Shown here in pieces: positions 42,775 through 54,399 of a stretch of DNA of 64,000 bases (its first letter is position 1; every line of letters starts with the position of its first letter). Source of the stretch: Capra hircus. Its lineage: Eukaryota > Chordata > Mammalia > Artiodactyla > Bovidae. Made by a program: the position numbers and the translations under genes. Location of the stretch: assembly GCF_001704415.2 (NCBI RefSeq), contig NC_030822.1, positions 50,895,345 to 50,959,344 of the forward strand, given 5' to 3'. The notes beneath the pieces are model-generated. The model was not told where the DNA came from and ran no database searches. It was given only the letters and a program-made list of their open reading frames with translations.

Positions 42775-42840
42775 TATGTTGTATACCTTGAACTTATACA
42801 GTGCAGTATGTCAGTTATATCTCAATAAAACTGGAAGGAA
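42775..42840 (+). mobile_element. L1M 3' tail, right part
   Basis: TATGTTGTATACCTTGAACT and TATATCTCAATAAAACTGGA complete the L1 tail interrupted at 41520. Confidence 0.8.
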
Positions 42841-43024
42841 AAGAAACACCTGCCTTTGGCTCCTGTCACCAATGATGTATCACTCAAAGCCTCAGCCCTA
42901 GATCACCACAGAAGCAGCAACACCATTTACAGGGACTTCACACGTGCAAGCACCAGGGACCCCAAAGCCTTACAATCATCCCATGAAGGAGGGGTTACGT
43001 TACTAGTTCTATTACTGATACTAC

Positions 43025-43215
43025 TACTAATAGGTGAAATTTATCAAGAGTTCACCTGACTCCTGGCACTGCTCTACGTGTTCTAAGCGCATCATCTCAG
43101 TGCTTGCAGCAACCTCGTGAAGTGAGAACTCATAGTATTCCCATTTTACAAATGGGGAGTCCAAGGCTCAGGTGATAATTCTGTGATGGTGGTAAACCCA
43201 AGATTAGGATCTTGA
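43025..43215 (-). mobile_element. MIR SINE remnant
   Basis: Antisense MIR: CTCGTGAAGTGAGAACTCAT, TTCCCATTTTACAAATGGGG, AGTCCAAGGCTCAGG. Confidence 0.8.
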
Positions 43216-43614
43216 TCACTGTTCTATGCTGCTTTCCAGTCCCCATTGCCACAGCCCCCACAAACACTCTGTTTTAGTCAGGCCCAGCTATCATTGTGCC
43301 CCAAAGTACCCCATTTTTTTTCCTGCCTCAAGCATACTATTAAGCCTTCTGTGTGGATGCCCTCTTCCCTTTGCCTCACCTGTCAATCATTGCAAAGCCT
43401 GGCCCAGAGGCCTTACCTGACCACCCAGCCCCATCTGTGACCTATTTCTGAACCCCCTCTGCTCTTCTCCGAGCCACTCCCTGGCAAGCCCACAGCGGAG
43501 CTACTGAGATTTATGTCACTTTTCAGATGTGTGGTCTCAGCTGTCCTCTGGGAAAGACTGTGAGCTTCAGTTTTCCCCTTCTGTAAAAGGAGGCAGTGGA
43601 GCCAGGTGATTTCT

Positions 43615-43778
43615 TCAGTTCAGTCACTCAGTCGTGTCTGACTTTTTGCGACTCCATGGACTGCAGCATGCCAGGCTTCCCTGTCCATCACCAACTCCTG
43701 GAGCTTGCTCAAACTCATGTCCATCGAGTCGGTGATGCCATCCAACCATCTCCTCCTCTGCTGTCCCCCACTCCTCCG
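43615..43778 (-). mobile_element. BovB LINE 3' end fragment
   Basis: Antisense: CAGTTCAGTCACTCAGTCGT to GATGCCATCCAACCATCTCC. Only about 165 bp of the 3' end remain. Confidence 0.9.
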
Positions 43779-43959
43779 GATTTCTCAGCACTGTAACTCA
43801 ATGTGTCTCTGAGTCCCTATTATGTATATGTGATGTGGGCAGCTGAGGAAAGGGGAGCAGGGAACACTTGTTGAATGACACATCGCTATTTGGATGCCTT
43901 CTCTTCTGGCTTCTCACCTTCTCCCTTATGCTGACTTGGAGTCTTTCTAGTGAGCTGAC

Positions 43960-44255
43960 GGAGGAACGTTAGCCCTGTTGCCAAAATATTGGCTCTCTGT
44001 GCACCAACGCCAAACAGAAACACCGGGGCAGAGTTATAGAGGAGAAGGAAAGAGTGCCTTTACTTCTTTGCCACGCAAAGAGGGAGCACCAGAGGCTAAT
44101 GCCTCAATAACTATGGCCCCCTCTCTGGGTAACAGCGAGAGGTTATCCAGTCAGGCAGGAGTACGCGATAAGGATCAAGGCAGCAACAGTCTTGCATTCT
44201 TCTTTCTTCTTCAAAGATTCAAAAGAGTGGGGTTGCTGACAAGATTAGGGTATGT
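43960..44255 (-). mobile_element. Probable ERV LTR fragment
   Basis: An antisense LTR-like stretch with GAAAGAGTGCCTTTACTTCT, TTGCCACGCAAAGAGGGAGC and AATGCCTCAATAACTATGGC, a pattern seen in ruminant LTRs. There is no coding sequence. The family is uncertain. Confidence 0.5.
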
Positions 44256-44261
44256 GCAGGG

Positions 44262-44432
44262 TCTTAGGAGGTCCAGTCTACTCATTGGAAAAGACCTTGA
44301 TGCTGGGAAAGATTGAGAGCAAAAGGAGAAGGGCGTGGCAGAGGATGAGTTGGTTGGAGAGCAACCAACTCGAGGGACACGAATCTTTGCAAACTCTGGG
44401 AGATAGAGGAGCCTGGAGTGCTGCAGTCGAGT
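44262..44432 (+). mobile_element. BovB LINE 3' end, left part
   Basis: Sense BovB: TCATTGGAAAAGACCTTGAT, GGCGTGGCAGAGGATGAGTT, ending GCTGCAGTC. It is broken by an oppositely oriented BovB fragment and resumes at 44642. Confidence 0.88.
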
Positions 44433-44641
44433 TCAGGTTAGTTCAGCTCAGTCATTAGGTCGTGCCTGACTCTTTGCAACCCCATGGACTGCCGCACACC
44501 TGGCTTCCCTGTCCTTCACCATCTCCCAGAGTTTGCTCAAACTCATGCCCATTGAGTCAGTGAGGCCGTCCAACCATCTCATCCTCTATCGTCCCCTCTC
44601 CTGCTGCCTTTAATCTCTCCCAGCATCAGGGTCTTTTCCAG
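44433..44641 (-). mobile_element. BovB LINE 3' fragment inserted in BovB
   Basis: Antisense BovB from GGTTAGTTCAGCTCAGTCAT to CATCAGGGTCTTTTCCAGT, complementary in part to the sense copy just upstream. Confidence 0.9.
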
Positions 44642-44688
44642 TGGAGTCGCAGAGAGTCAGACACGACGTAGTGACTGAACAACAACAG
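44642..44688 (+). mobile_element. BovB LINE 3' end, right part
   Basis: GTCGCAGAGAGTCAGACACG and GTAGTGACTGAACAACAACA complete the sense BovB tail begun at 44262. Confidence 0.85.
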
Positions 44689-45558
44689 GTGGTTTCCTGC
44701 CTGCTCCTCTCCTGATGAGCAACTGTTGTGCCCTTTGGAACTCAGAGGTCATGGAGGCTGGAGTCTTGCCTATGAGAAATGAGGGGCAGAAAGGCTTCCA
44801 TGCCCAGGAGCCCCACAGGGCCCTGCTCGGCATCAGCCCTCACTTACTAGAAACAGCTCTGGATCGCTGGAGGTCATGCATGTGGAGCCTTTGAGAAGCT
44901 CGGAAGCCTGTGCAGGAGGGGCAGCCAGGCAGCCGGAACCTCACGCTCTCTGCCCATCACTGGGGCCTCGCGGGGCCTGAGAACCAGGCACCTCTGGGTT
45001 TCCAGGGGAAACGGTGTGGACAGCTGATAGCATGATTGGCCTCACAGGGACAAACCCAGGCAGAGGTGAGGGGCTGACAGGAAGCCTCCTGCTTTCAGCT
45101 CTGCAGTAAATTAAACCTCAAACTGACTCTGACAGTGGCAGGCACGGTGCCTCCGGGTGTCTGGGTGATAAGGGGGTGGCGCTTAGTTACGCTCTAATAT
45201 GTTCGCCACAGGAGACTCAGGGATCTATAGGAACAGAGGAGGGCAAGGCCTGTGGGAGCTGCCTGCACAAGAAAGGCCGAGATGGAGATAAGATACGGAA
45301 GGAAGGAGGGAAGGGACAGGTGACCTGAGAGGTCTTGTCCCGTCCTCTTATTTCAGATCTGCGGGCCGCACAGAGGGAGCCGGGAAATCAAACATCAAGA
45401 AGCCCGAGGCGATGATGGTGACCAGGCAGAGAGGTGGAGGGGATCAGACGTGGGTCTGAGGGAGCTTTATAGGTGACCTTCACTTTAGACAAACTCACTG
45501 CATGAAATGTGAACCAGATAGAAGCGAGGTGGTTTGCTACTTGTATCTTTCCAGTGTC

Positions 45559-45698
45559 CGAGTGAGTGAAAGTGTTAGCCACTCGGTTGTGTCCGACTCT
45601 GCGATCCCATGGACTGTAGCCCACCAGGCTCTTCTGTCCATGGCATTCTCCAGGCAAGAATACTGCAGTTAGCATCCATTCCCTTCTCCAGGGAACCC
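45559..45698 (-). mobile_element. Bov-tA SINE, head missing
   Basis: Antisense body GAGTGAAAGTGTTAGCCACT to CCATTCCCTTCTCCAGGG. The tRNA-derived head is absent. Confidence 0.88.
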
Positions 45699-46448
45699 AG
45701 GTTGTTATTGATTAACACCCCATGTGATACTTTCCACCTCCCAGTCTCCCTTTCAACCATCAAATGAGAAGGCTGAACTCCACACCCCAGCATCTTCAGT
45801 TTTACACTTCATCATCTTTGATTCTGAAATTGCCATTGCTTCTCTTGATGACACACCTGCTCCAAGTGTGACTCATTATTTGTGCAGTTTTTGAAACTTG
45901 CCTATTGCCAAAAGCAGGCACAAGGGTACCCTGTAGGATTGCTACCATCTTCACTTAACCCAGAGCCTCTGCTTTCTAAAACCAAGAATGTCATCACTAG
46001 GATCTCTTTCATCTCCCTAAAGTGGCGTCCCCAGGCATAGGGTGACAGATGTGAGGTTGGGTGGGGGTGGGGGGTTGGTCAGGGCCCCAGAGCCACTCAA
46101 ATAGATTTCAATTAACAATGCAAATCAGCCCCTAGCCCAGGGGAGACACCACCACCAGGAGACAGCAGTAGCTGGCTCTGGGCAGCATATCGTGACTTCC
46201 AAAGGCTCAGAACTATCAGATGCATCAACCCAGAAAAAGGGAAAGAGAGTGGAATATTCAGTTATGATCGAGGCCCCAGGAGGCACCTGACATTAAGACA
46301 GGCCATGTGAAAGGAGGCTGGGAGGTAGACTGGGCTGCCTGGGAGGGATGGCTGAACTCTGAGACAGAGGAGAGAGAGGGGTGATGGTAAGAGGTAGAGG
46401 AAGCCAAATCTAAGGAGGCAGGGGCATAAGGGATGTGTGGAGAGAATA

Positions 46449-46644
46449 GTGAAAGTGTTAGTTGCTCAGTTGTGTTCAGTTTGGTGACTCTTGCCAAGCC
46501 CCACAGTCCATGGAATTCTCCAGGCAAGAATACTGGAGTAGGTAGCCATTTCCTTCTCCAGGGGATCTTCCCAACCAAGAGATCAAACCCGGGTCTCACG
46601 CATTGTGGGCAGATTCTTTACCGTCTGAGCCACCAGAGAAGCCC
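46449..46644 (-). mobile_element. Bov-tA SINE with perfect target-site duplication
   Basis: Antisense copy with internal changes in its 3' third. It is flanked by the identical 12-mer GTGGAGAGAATA at 46437-46448 and 46645-46656. Confidence 0.95.
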
Positions 46645-46699
46645 GTGGAGAGAATAACCCAACAACAAAATCAACAGCTGCCACTTCCTAACTCCTTGG

Positions 46700-46840
46700 T
46701 ATATGTAGGTGCTAATGAACTCACCTGCACTGTCTCCTGTTGTGCTCCTAATGACCCTAGGAGGTGTTATCACCGAGGCATGAAATGGTTAAACAGCCTG
46801 TCCACAGTCACACAGCTCATAGGTAACACAGCCAGGTCAG
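46700..46840 (-). mobile_element. MIR SINE remnant
   Basis: Antisense, degraded: AGGAGGTGTTATCACCGAGG, GTCACACAGCTCATAGGTAA. Confidence 0.6.
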
Positions 46841-48739
46841 TCTGATCATCCTACACTGTCCCACAGTCTCTCCAAGTAGGGATAGCAGAGCTGTTGTTCC
46901 GCCTTCATCCTGGGATGCGGCCTCCTTCCAAACTCCTTCCCCCGCCCCACCACTGACCAGTGGTCCGCCCCACCATGCTTCAGCTAAAAGTGCTAATCCA
47001 CCATCCTCTCTTCCCCTTACTGAGGGAGGGGAAAGTGGGGCTGGAAGCTTTCTATGAACTATCTGGGTGGTATTTAAAATCCATTGTGGGGGAGCAGTTT
47101 TGGCTTTAGATGAAAAGCCTTTGGGGTAGAAAGATCCAAAAGCCCTCTTTTCTAACAAATGCTAATCACGCCTCAAACACAGTGAGATATAAAAGCTGAA
47201 CCAAGGGCCACTTGTTAGTAAAATACTTAGTGCCTAAAAGAAGGGCCTTAGAAAGATGCTCCAAAGCTCTGTATCACGGATTAAAGATATGTTTCCTTTA
47301 TTCCCCTGATTCCTCTGGTTTAATGTTTTAGATGTATTGACTCTGCTAAGCCCGGGTCATTGGGAGAAGAAATTTACATCTGCTAATGACCCCCATCCTC
47401 AGAGGGCAATCCACACTTTCTGTTCTGCAGGGGACGCTTTCTGTTCTGCAGGGGAAAGTCTGAAGAACCAAAGAAGAAGAAGAGGGAACAGACTATGAGA
47501 ACTATCTAGAAATCTGGATTCTTGTCTGAGACCTGCCCTCCTGGACAAAAAAAAAAAAAACACCAAAGTATAGACAGGACCAGGAGGTTCACAGGAAGTC
47601 ATTGCTGATATTTCCGCTTTCCTTTGGAAGATCCTGAGAAACCTGAATCTTCCTTTCACTGTACTAGAGTTTAACCTCTGTGATAACTGGAATTTCCATC
47701 TGTGCCTTACCCCCACTGTCTAGGACAGAGTACAGCAGGCACCCTCTAAATAGTTATTGACTGACCGAGTGAATAAATGAATGACAATTCCAAGTACCTG
47801 TTCCCCCAAGCTTCCTTCTGGAGGAATCTGTGTCCACAGATCTCACTGGCCTCAACAACTGCTTCATATGATAGGAATCCACCCTCAGTTTTTAGGAGTG
47901 GACTCTCTCCCCAAAAGTAGATCTCAGGTCAGCTGGCCAATGTCTGTGGCTTGTGAGACCAGCCAAGAGAAACTGGACCAATGAGATCCTCTGCCTTGAA
48001 ACTCCAAACCAAGAGGCACGGGGGGAGCTGCACACTGAAGACAGACTGTAAGCACCTGAGGGCAGGGACCCTCTCTATCTTGTTTCCTGCATTGCCCCCA
48101 ACACAGGATATCCCGAGTTAGGCCCGAAATGGAGCTAATGTTCAGTAAAAGTTTCCCAAATGGGTAAACAAACTGTAAACTGGCATCATCATGGCACATG
48201 ATGAATGAGCCAGGGAAACGAAAGCGCCAGAAGGAGCAGAGCATGGATCTGATACAGCAGGAGCATTCCAGAAGCTGCGACACGGAGAGCCACTGCCTTC
48301 CTCCCTCCCTGCCCTCTTTGGATCCATACAGTATCCTATCGATTGTACTTAAGCTAATGTAAATACGTTTCTTCTGCAATATTAATGGTCCAGATTAGAG
48401 CATCACTGGGCCCACATGCCAAAGACCACATGTCTGACATACCCACGTAAGCGAGTTGTTCTTTGGTTTGGTTTGGTTTTGCCATTGACTGTCACTAAAG
48501 GCTGATATGGACAGGAAAGGAACAGATGGGACTTTCAGAGTCTTAAGGAACAAAGGCTATCATTTCTCTGGGCTGAGGGGCTCCCCTCCTTCCCTCTGTA
48601 CTGGAGCAGTTCATCTACAGCTAAGCTACAAGCCATCACCCCACTAACCTGGAAGCTCATCTTGTTAAGCTGTCTAGATAATACCAGCAACACGCCAGAG
48701 AAGTGCAGGGGAGGTGGGACAGGCAAGACCCTGGGCTGG

Positions 48740-48925
48740 CAAGGCTATGACGCGAGTTCAGGGTCTAGGACTTGCATCTGACTACCTCTGGCACTGAGCG
48801 AGTTATCCAAAGTCTTTGAGCCTCAGTTTCTTGGTAAAGTTGGAATAACAACACTTAACTTTCTGGTTGCTGGAAGAATTAAAAGCAGTGCCCAGCACAT
48901 AGGAGGGGCTCCATTAGTGTGACTG
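48740..48925 (+). mobile_element. MIR SINE remnant
   Basis: Sense: CACTGAGCGAGTTATCCAAA, GAGCCTCAGTTTCTTGGTAA, CAGTGCCCAGCACATAGGAG. Confidence 0.75.
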
Positions 48926-48944
48926 GAGTGATCTACTACATACG

Positions 48945-49090
48945 TCTATAAAGCATTTAAATCTCACAATGACTTGCAAAGGAGAGCCTAGCATTCCCAT
49001 CTTACAGATGAAGAAACTGAGGTTTAAAAGAATCACTGACTTGTCCAAGGTTATCCTTAAGAGCGAGTGGCCGAACTCCAGCCCAAGTCT
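48945..49090 (-). mobile_element. MIR SINE remnant
   Basis: Antisense: CCATCTTACAGATGAAGAAA, CTGAGGTTTAAAAGAATCAC, TTGTCCAAGGTTATCC. It lies next to a sense MIR, giving a loosely inverted pair. Confidence 0.75.
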
Positions 49091-49505
49091 CAGCTTCTTC
49101 CTACAACACTGCCTTTGGCACAAGAAATCAAGACAGGAAGGAAACATGTGTCACGCTCTGCTTCCCTGGGGCTGGCCAGCTCTCTCCTTTCTCAGCACGG
49201 CACAAGGTTTCATTTAGGGATATGCGCACACAATGTCCAGAAGATGAATGACTCGATACATGAAGGAATGAATGAGTGGGTAAAATGAAGGAATGAACAC
49301 ATTTCCTCTCAACTCTACCCTACGTATGATTTACAACAAAGCCTGGGATCTTGCTCAGACTAAGCCCTCAGGGCCTCCGGGCACACGGCTCTCTTCCTCT
49401 CTCGGGAGTCCCTGCTTGTAGGTCTGCCGACGGGCGCGGCTCACACCACCAGCCCCTCCTCTGCCAGCGGGGGAAGCCGAGGGCAGCCCTGCCCACTCTA
49501 CGTAC

Positions 49506-49670
49506 TGGTTTCTGCCGTCTCGTACTCGCTGTCTCTGAGAAGCTCAAAGATGTCCACTTCGACCTTGGCCTTGCCCAGCCTCTCGGGAGCGCGGTTGATG
49601 CGGTTCTTGGCCAGGGTGATGGACAGCCGCTCCCCTCTGCTGCACTCCATGGGGTCATCCAAGATAGCGG
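49506..49670 (-). CDS. GRIK4: GRIK4 internal exon (start of mature protein, 165 nt)
   Basis: The most 5' GRIK4 exon seen. It completes a split Ala codon and then encodes AILDDPMECSRGERLSITLA, then KNRINRAPERLGKAKVEVDI and FELLRDSEYETAET, ending with the first base of a Met codon completed by 32835-32932. This is the beginning of the mature KA1 (GluK5) amino-terminal domain, just after the signal peptide. The protein is a kainate-type ionotropic glutamate receptor subunit that needs GluK1-3 partners to form functional channels (known for the family). The acceptor is GCCCACAG (AG at 49671-49672) and the donor is GTACGT at 49500-49505. Entry and exit phases are equal, so skipping would keep the frame. 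The open frame continues above the acceptor (CPCGCLPT) but that is intron. Confidence 0.98.
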
Positions 49671-50384
49671 CTGTGGGCAGGCAACCACATGGACACAGTT
49701 GGTACCCTCTACCGTTACCCTCCTCTGCTCCAGTCTCCCCCCCACTGCCACCTTCCACCTCCACCCTGCCATCCTCAAAACTGTCCAAAAGCAAGTCCTC
49801 TACCTGCTAAGGGTCTAGGCTTGAAGTCTGGTGTAGCATGAACTCTAATGGGACTAACCACTTCAAAGACCCTGCAATATCACGGTAGGCCACCAGGGGT
49901 CCTACCTGCACGAGGCCCCTAGGTTCGGGAGTAGCGATACCCTTGGATATAGGCTTACATGCACACACGGGCACACCGCTGCAAAAGAAGGCAGATGGTG
50001 GCTCTGCTTTGAAAATAGTACTTCTGGGCATACGAGAAACTGTCCTCGAGGTGATACAGGGTTGAAGGAGGCCAGGTTTGAGAGGGAGAGCTGTGGTATC
50101 AAAGAGCAGCTGGAGGTCCTGCTGACCTCTGGCTCTCCATGCTCAGACACAGATGAGACATGTCACCCAGGGAGTAGTTTCTATGAACTTCTTTCCTCAC
50201 TGGGCAGGGATAGTATCAATAAGAAAACCCCACAGGGTTGGTGTGAGAATTCGGTAAGACAATGTATATAAGTGGCACACCACTGAAATTTAATCCTCGT
50301 GACTTAATCAGGGTGAATGATTGGAGTGGTTGTGGTACCAACAGCTGCCCAACTTCTGGAAGCAGTAGTCAGTATATGTGTATT

Positions 50385-50560
50385 AAGAATATGTGTCAAC
50401 CTGAGTTCAAATCCCAGCCCTGCCCTGTGTGAGCTATGGGGCCTCAGTTTCCTCACTTGTAAAATGGGGAGAGAGCCTGTTCTTTGGGCTACAATGACGA
50501 TGACAAGGATAATATGTGTGAAGTGCTCAGCGCAGAATCTGGTGCATGAAAAACAATAAA
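50385..50560 (+). mobile_element. MIR SINE remnant
   Basis: Sense: ACCTGAGTTCAAATCCCAGC, GGGGCCTCAGTTTCCTCACT, TGTAAAATGGGGAGAG. Confidence 0.88.
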
Positions 50561-50594
50561 TCTAGCCATTGATATCATTCACTGTCTCAGTAGA

Positions 50595-50880
50595 GGAAGT
50601 TCCACAATTGAAAATCTCTACATCAAAACTTGTACACAGAAGGGTGGGTGGAGGGATAAATTCAGGCATTGGGATTAACATATATACCCTACTATATAAA
50701 ATAGGTAACCAACAAGGTCCTACTGTGTAGCGCAGGGAGCTAAACTCAGTAGTTTGTAGTACTGAGGGAAAGGAATCTGAAAATGACTGTATATGTATAT
50801 ATGTAACTGAATTGCTGTGCTGTAACACCTGAAACTAACACGGTATTATAAATCAACTGTACTTCAATTTTTAAAAGTTA
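50595..50880 (+). mobile_element. L1 3' end (cetartiodactyl type)
   Basis: Sense tail: AATAGGTAACCAACAAGGTC, TACTGTGTAGCGCAGGGAGC, ACACCTGAAACTAACACGGT. It is related to the tails at 19990 and 61367. Confidence 0.82.
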
Positions 50881-50899
50881 AAATAAATCATAAAAGTAG

Positions 50900-51450
50900 T
50901 TACTCTATCTAAATATAAAGAAACTTGTATGCAAATGTTCCAAGCAACATTATTAATAATAGTCAAAAAGTGGGGACACTCATCCATCCGCTGATGAGTA
51001 GACGAACAGAAAAGCAGTATATCGTTACAATGGAGTATCATGACAGAAAATAAAAAAGGATAAAGTGTGATGTATGCCACACCATGGATGAACCCTGGAA
51101 ACATGCTCAGTGAAAGAGACCGGACGCAAAAGACCACACATTAAAAGACACCCTTTATATGAAATGTCCAGGACGGGTGAACCCACCGAGACAGAAAGTA
51201 GACTAGTTGTTGCCCAGTTGTGGCAGCGGTGGTGGGGAGGCTAGGGGGAAGGAGAGTGACTGCTAACGCATACTGTGGTTTTTTTCTGGGGCAGGGGGGG
51301 CATGTGACAAAAATGTCCTAACATTGATCACGGAGATGGCTGCCCAACCCTGTGAATATACTAAAAGCCGCTGAATTGTATACTTTAAATGGGTGAGTTG
51401 TGTGCTATATGAATTATATCTCAATATAAAGCTGTTACAAGAATAAAAAG
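50900..51450 (+). mobile_element. L1M 3' region
   Basis: Sense: GCAAATGTTCCAAGCAACAT, CAATGGAGTATCATGACAGA, GATGAACCCTGGAAACATGC, then a G-rich tract (51229-51300) and a TATCTCAATATAAAGCTG tail. Confidence 0.82.
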
Positions 51451-52747
51451 AGAAAGATCGAGCTTATCTCGCCGAGGTTGAAGCCTCAGAAGAGCAACAC
51501 AGAGAATCAAGCCAAATAGATTTCGCTGAAGTGAGGCCCCCGGAACGCCTGTGGCTGGTGTGAGCAGAGACCCAGGTTCTGTGCTGTCTTTTCTGTATAA
51601 AACTCCCCTGTTTCCCTCTTGTGACCCATTTTCCAAACCAAAACCAGGACACAGAATATGACAAAGCAATTTTTTTCCTGATTTGTGGGTTTATTTATAG
51701 GCATAGCCTTATTGAGCAATACAAATTAGACTTCGTTTATAGTGGTTGGTAATACATGGGGCGACAGAGGTGACTTCCTAGAACTCAGCAATAAACTTCT
51801 GTGAGTCAAGTGGCAGTCGTTGCACACCTGAGACAGTGGCCAACGGACCTTACACGTACGATTGGTGAGCCCAGGGACAGCTAAAGTTCCTAGCCAGGTT
51901 ACCTTAGGGGAGCAAGATCAGAATGAGATTATTATTTATGAAGAAGAAGCCTGGACAATTACATTGCGCTATCCCAGGAAGAAGACTCTGGGAGCAGAAG
52001 GGAAGTGGGGCAACCCAGAGCAGTGGTTCTCAATGGTGTTCTTTGGAGGGCCCCTGGTTTCCTTCAAGAAGGGGTTCATGGAGGTCTCTAGCCTCACATC
52101 AGCTGCAATTAATACAACCTCCACATCTGTCAGTTTTAGATATTGGAGTTCCACAAAAAACGTGATGTGGGGAAAAAAAGGTTTCACTGTTAAAAATATC
52201 GTAGAAACCATTAGCCCAGACCTACTGCATAGAAAAGCGACACCTAAAAAAATGTCAGGAACTGGCAATGCCGTTTCCTGGGAAAGAGGCATGGGTCATG
52301 GGAAAGAGGCATGGGACCATGGCATGAATCCAACGCTAATAGGGACACATTTATCCGGTGACCACTTTAGGGTAAGTCCTAGTGGACACAGTCTCACTTA
52401 CTGTCTCTGAGAATTCCATGAGAGTGTGTTTTCTATGTTGTTCTCATTTGGAGATGAAAAAAGTCCCAAAACAGATCACAGAAGGCAAGCGACCTTCCCT
52501 CATTCACAGGGCTGGTGAGTACAGAGGAGAGAGGGGATCCCAGGTGGGTCTCATATGGACCCTGTGCCCCTTAACCACAGGGCACGTTCCTTCTAACGAA
52601 ACTTGTCTTCCCGGGGATTTGCTGCTGAGAAGCAGTGGTCTAGGCAGGTGTGTCTTAGCTCACACGGCTATAAGAAAACACCATAGAGTGGGTGGTATTT
52701 ATTTCCCACCCACTTTTCTTTTTCCCATCTTTTCTTTTTTTAAAAAG

Positions 52748-53078
52748 ATGTGTGCTATGGACTGAAATATGGTCCCCCCCACCCCGATTCATTTCTTAAA
52801 GCCTGAATCCTAAATGTGATTGCATTTAGAGATACGATCTTTAAAAGGTAATTAAACTTAAAAGAGGTTATAGGGTTGGGGTCTGATCTGACATGATTAA
52901 TACCCTTAGAGAAGGCTCCTTCTCCCACCCCCAAGCCAGGAAGCAGGCTGTCATGAGGAACCGACCCTGCTGGAATCTTGACCTCAGACTTGCGAACTTG
53001 AGAAATAAATGCCTGTTGTTGAAGCCACCCAGTCTATAGTGTTTTATTATGGCATCCCAACCTGACATAGACAGTGTG
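52748..53078 (+). mobile_element. MaLR-type (MST/MLT1) solo LTR
   Basis: Sense LTR: CTATGGACTGAAATATGGTC, AAGCCTGAATCCTAAATGTG, and a 3' part with GAGAAATAAATGCCTGTTGT (polyadenylation signal) and AAGCCACCCAGTCTATAGTG. No internal coding sequence is present. Confidence 0.75.
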
Positions 53079-53858
53079 TTAATATAAACCCTGATGTGCA
53101 GGACACCAGCCAGCCATGTGACACCACACAGTGAACTCACACAGGGTCACAGGACACTTTGAGACAGAAGGGTCACGGCCGGGGAGGGGAAGAGGGCATA
53201 TGGAAACTGGACACTGAGGGGCACATGAGAGCCCCTTGGCAGGAGGCACTCAGGATCTGTCCTCAGAGGCACCTGGCAGGTTCTCACCAGCTCACTAAGA
53301 TTCACAACCCAGCTCTCTCTTCCCAACTCCCATGCCTTCCTGGGCACCAGTGTTCATTAGGTTTTAGGTTTTAGACAATGATTAATTTCTGACTGGGAAC
53401 CACCTCAACTGGGTGGTTGGCTGGCGTCAAGTATTACTGGGAGTAGAAGAATTAGGATGACAAGAACCAGATTTCCAGGCTGTGGGCAGCAAGACGAGGT
53501 ACATGCTCAGGCCTTCTTGGGACAGCAGAGGAACACGTCTGCAGCAGGCATCACCGAGCGGCTCACTTGCTGTCCACCTGTCACCTGACAGGCCTGGGGG
53601 TGAAGGAGAGCAGCTGGTTCGGGACTGAACTGGTAGCCGCTGCTCCTGACCTTCATCCCCAGGCCTGGCCTGCAGCTGGGCCAGGAGGCTGAGTCCCCAG
53701 CCGCCACCCAAGGAGGAGCCCCATCATCTGGTACATCTTCCATCCCTGGGCACTGCTCTGCAGCTACAGTGAGATTAGGGGTGGAGGGAGGGTCTGGCTC
53801 TGCAGCAAAGGCCAAGCTGATTGGGGAGACACAATCAGGGGTCAGGCCCCCTTTCCAG

Positions 53859-54064
53859 CTGTGTTGCTGTTGTTTAGTCACCAAGTCATGTCTGACTCTT
53901 TGGACTGTAGCCCGCCAGGCTCGTCTGTCCATGGGATTTCCCAGGCAAGTATACTGGAATAGGTTGCTATTTTTTTCCCAAGGGATCTTCCAGACCCAGG
54001 GATTGAACCCATGTTTCCTGCATTGGCAGGCAGACTCCTTACCACTGAGCCACCAGGGAAGCCC
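53859..54064 (-). mobile_element. Bov-tA SINE
   Basis: Antisense: GTTGTTTAGTCACCAAGTCA to CACTGAGCCACCAGGGAAGC. A piece around the GTGACCCCATGG stretch is deleted. Confidence 0.92.
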
Positions 54065-54399
54065 TTTTCAGCCATGCGGACTGTGTAATGACTCTTCAAA
54101 CCCACATGGACTCAACATGACTCCTTCCTGCCCAGGGAGCCATGACCCGTCACATTTCCACCGGCCTTTCTCCCCACAACCGAGAGCTTTACCCTCTGCT
54201 AGCATCTCTGAGTTCTAAGGAAAGGGCAGCCTCCTGGCCCTGCCACCTGCACCCAAGTGCCCCGCCATGTTCCGGGCCCATGCCTACATCCACTCTGGAG
54301 AGGATGCCTCCCCCAGTGGGCTGGCAGGCCAGGGCTGCCCCCTGCAGCGCTTTCCTACTCAGCCCAGTGGGTGTGGCCTCCCAAGAGGGGAGGGCGCAT

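Larger units (their letters stand above)
32933..49505 (-). other. GRIK4: GRIK4 intron, 16.6 kb
   Basis: Intron between the 165-nt and 98-nt exons. It contains LTR remnants, L2, MIR, BovB copies in both orientations, an L1/BovB/L1 nest and a perfect RFX-like palindrome at 40253. I see no recognisable feature in 32940-33690, 35140-35880, 39530-40250, 40270-41050, 44690-45550, 45700-46440, 46850-48735 and 49095-49500. Confidence 0.85.

Noticed and set aside
46055..46078. G-rich stretch as a G-quadruplex
   Set aside because: It has only three clean G3+ runs with single-T spacers, plus short GG ends, so it is weaker than the motifs reported in L1 tails.
51862..52410. 182-codon plus-strand open frame
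   Set aside because: The translation resembles no family, and the middle starts with a CAGTGGTTCTCAA-like stretch suggestive of an old hAT repeat. No start context or splice evidence supports it.
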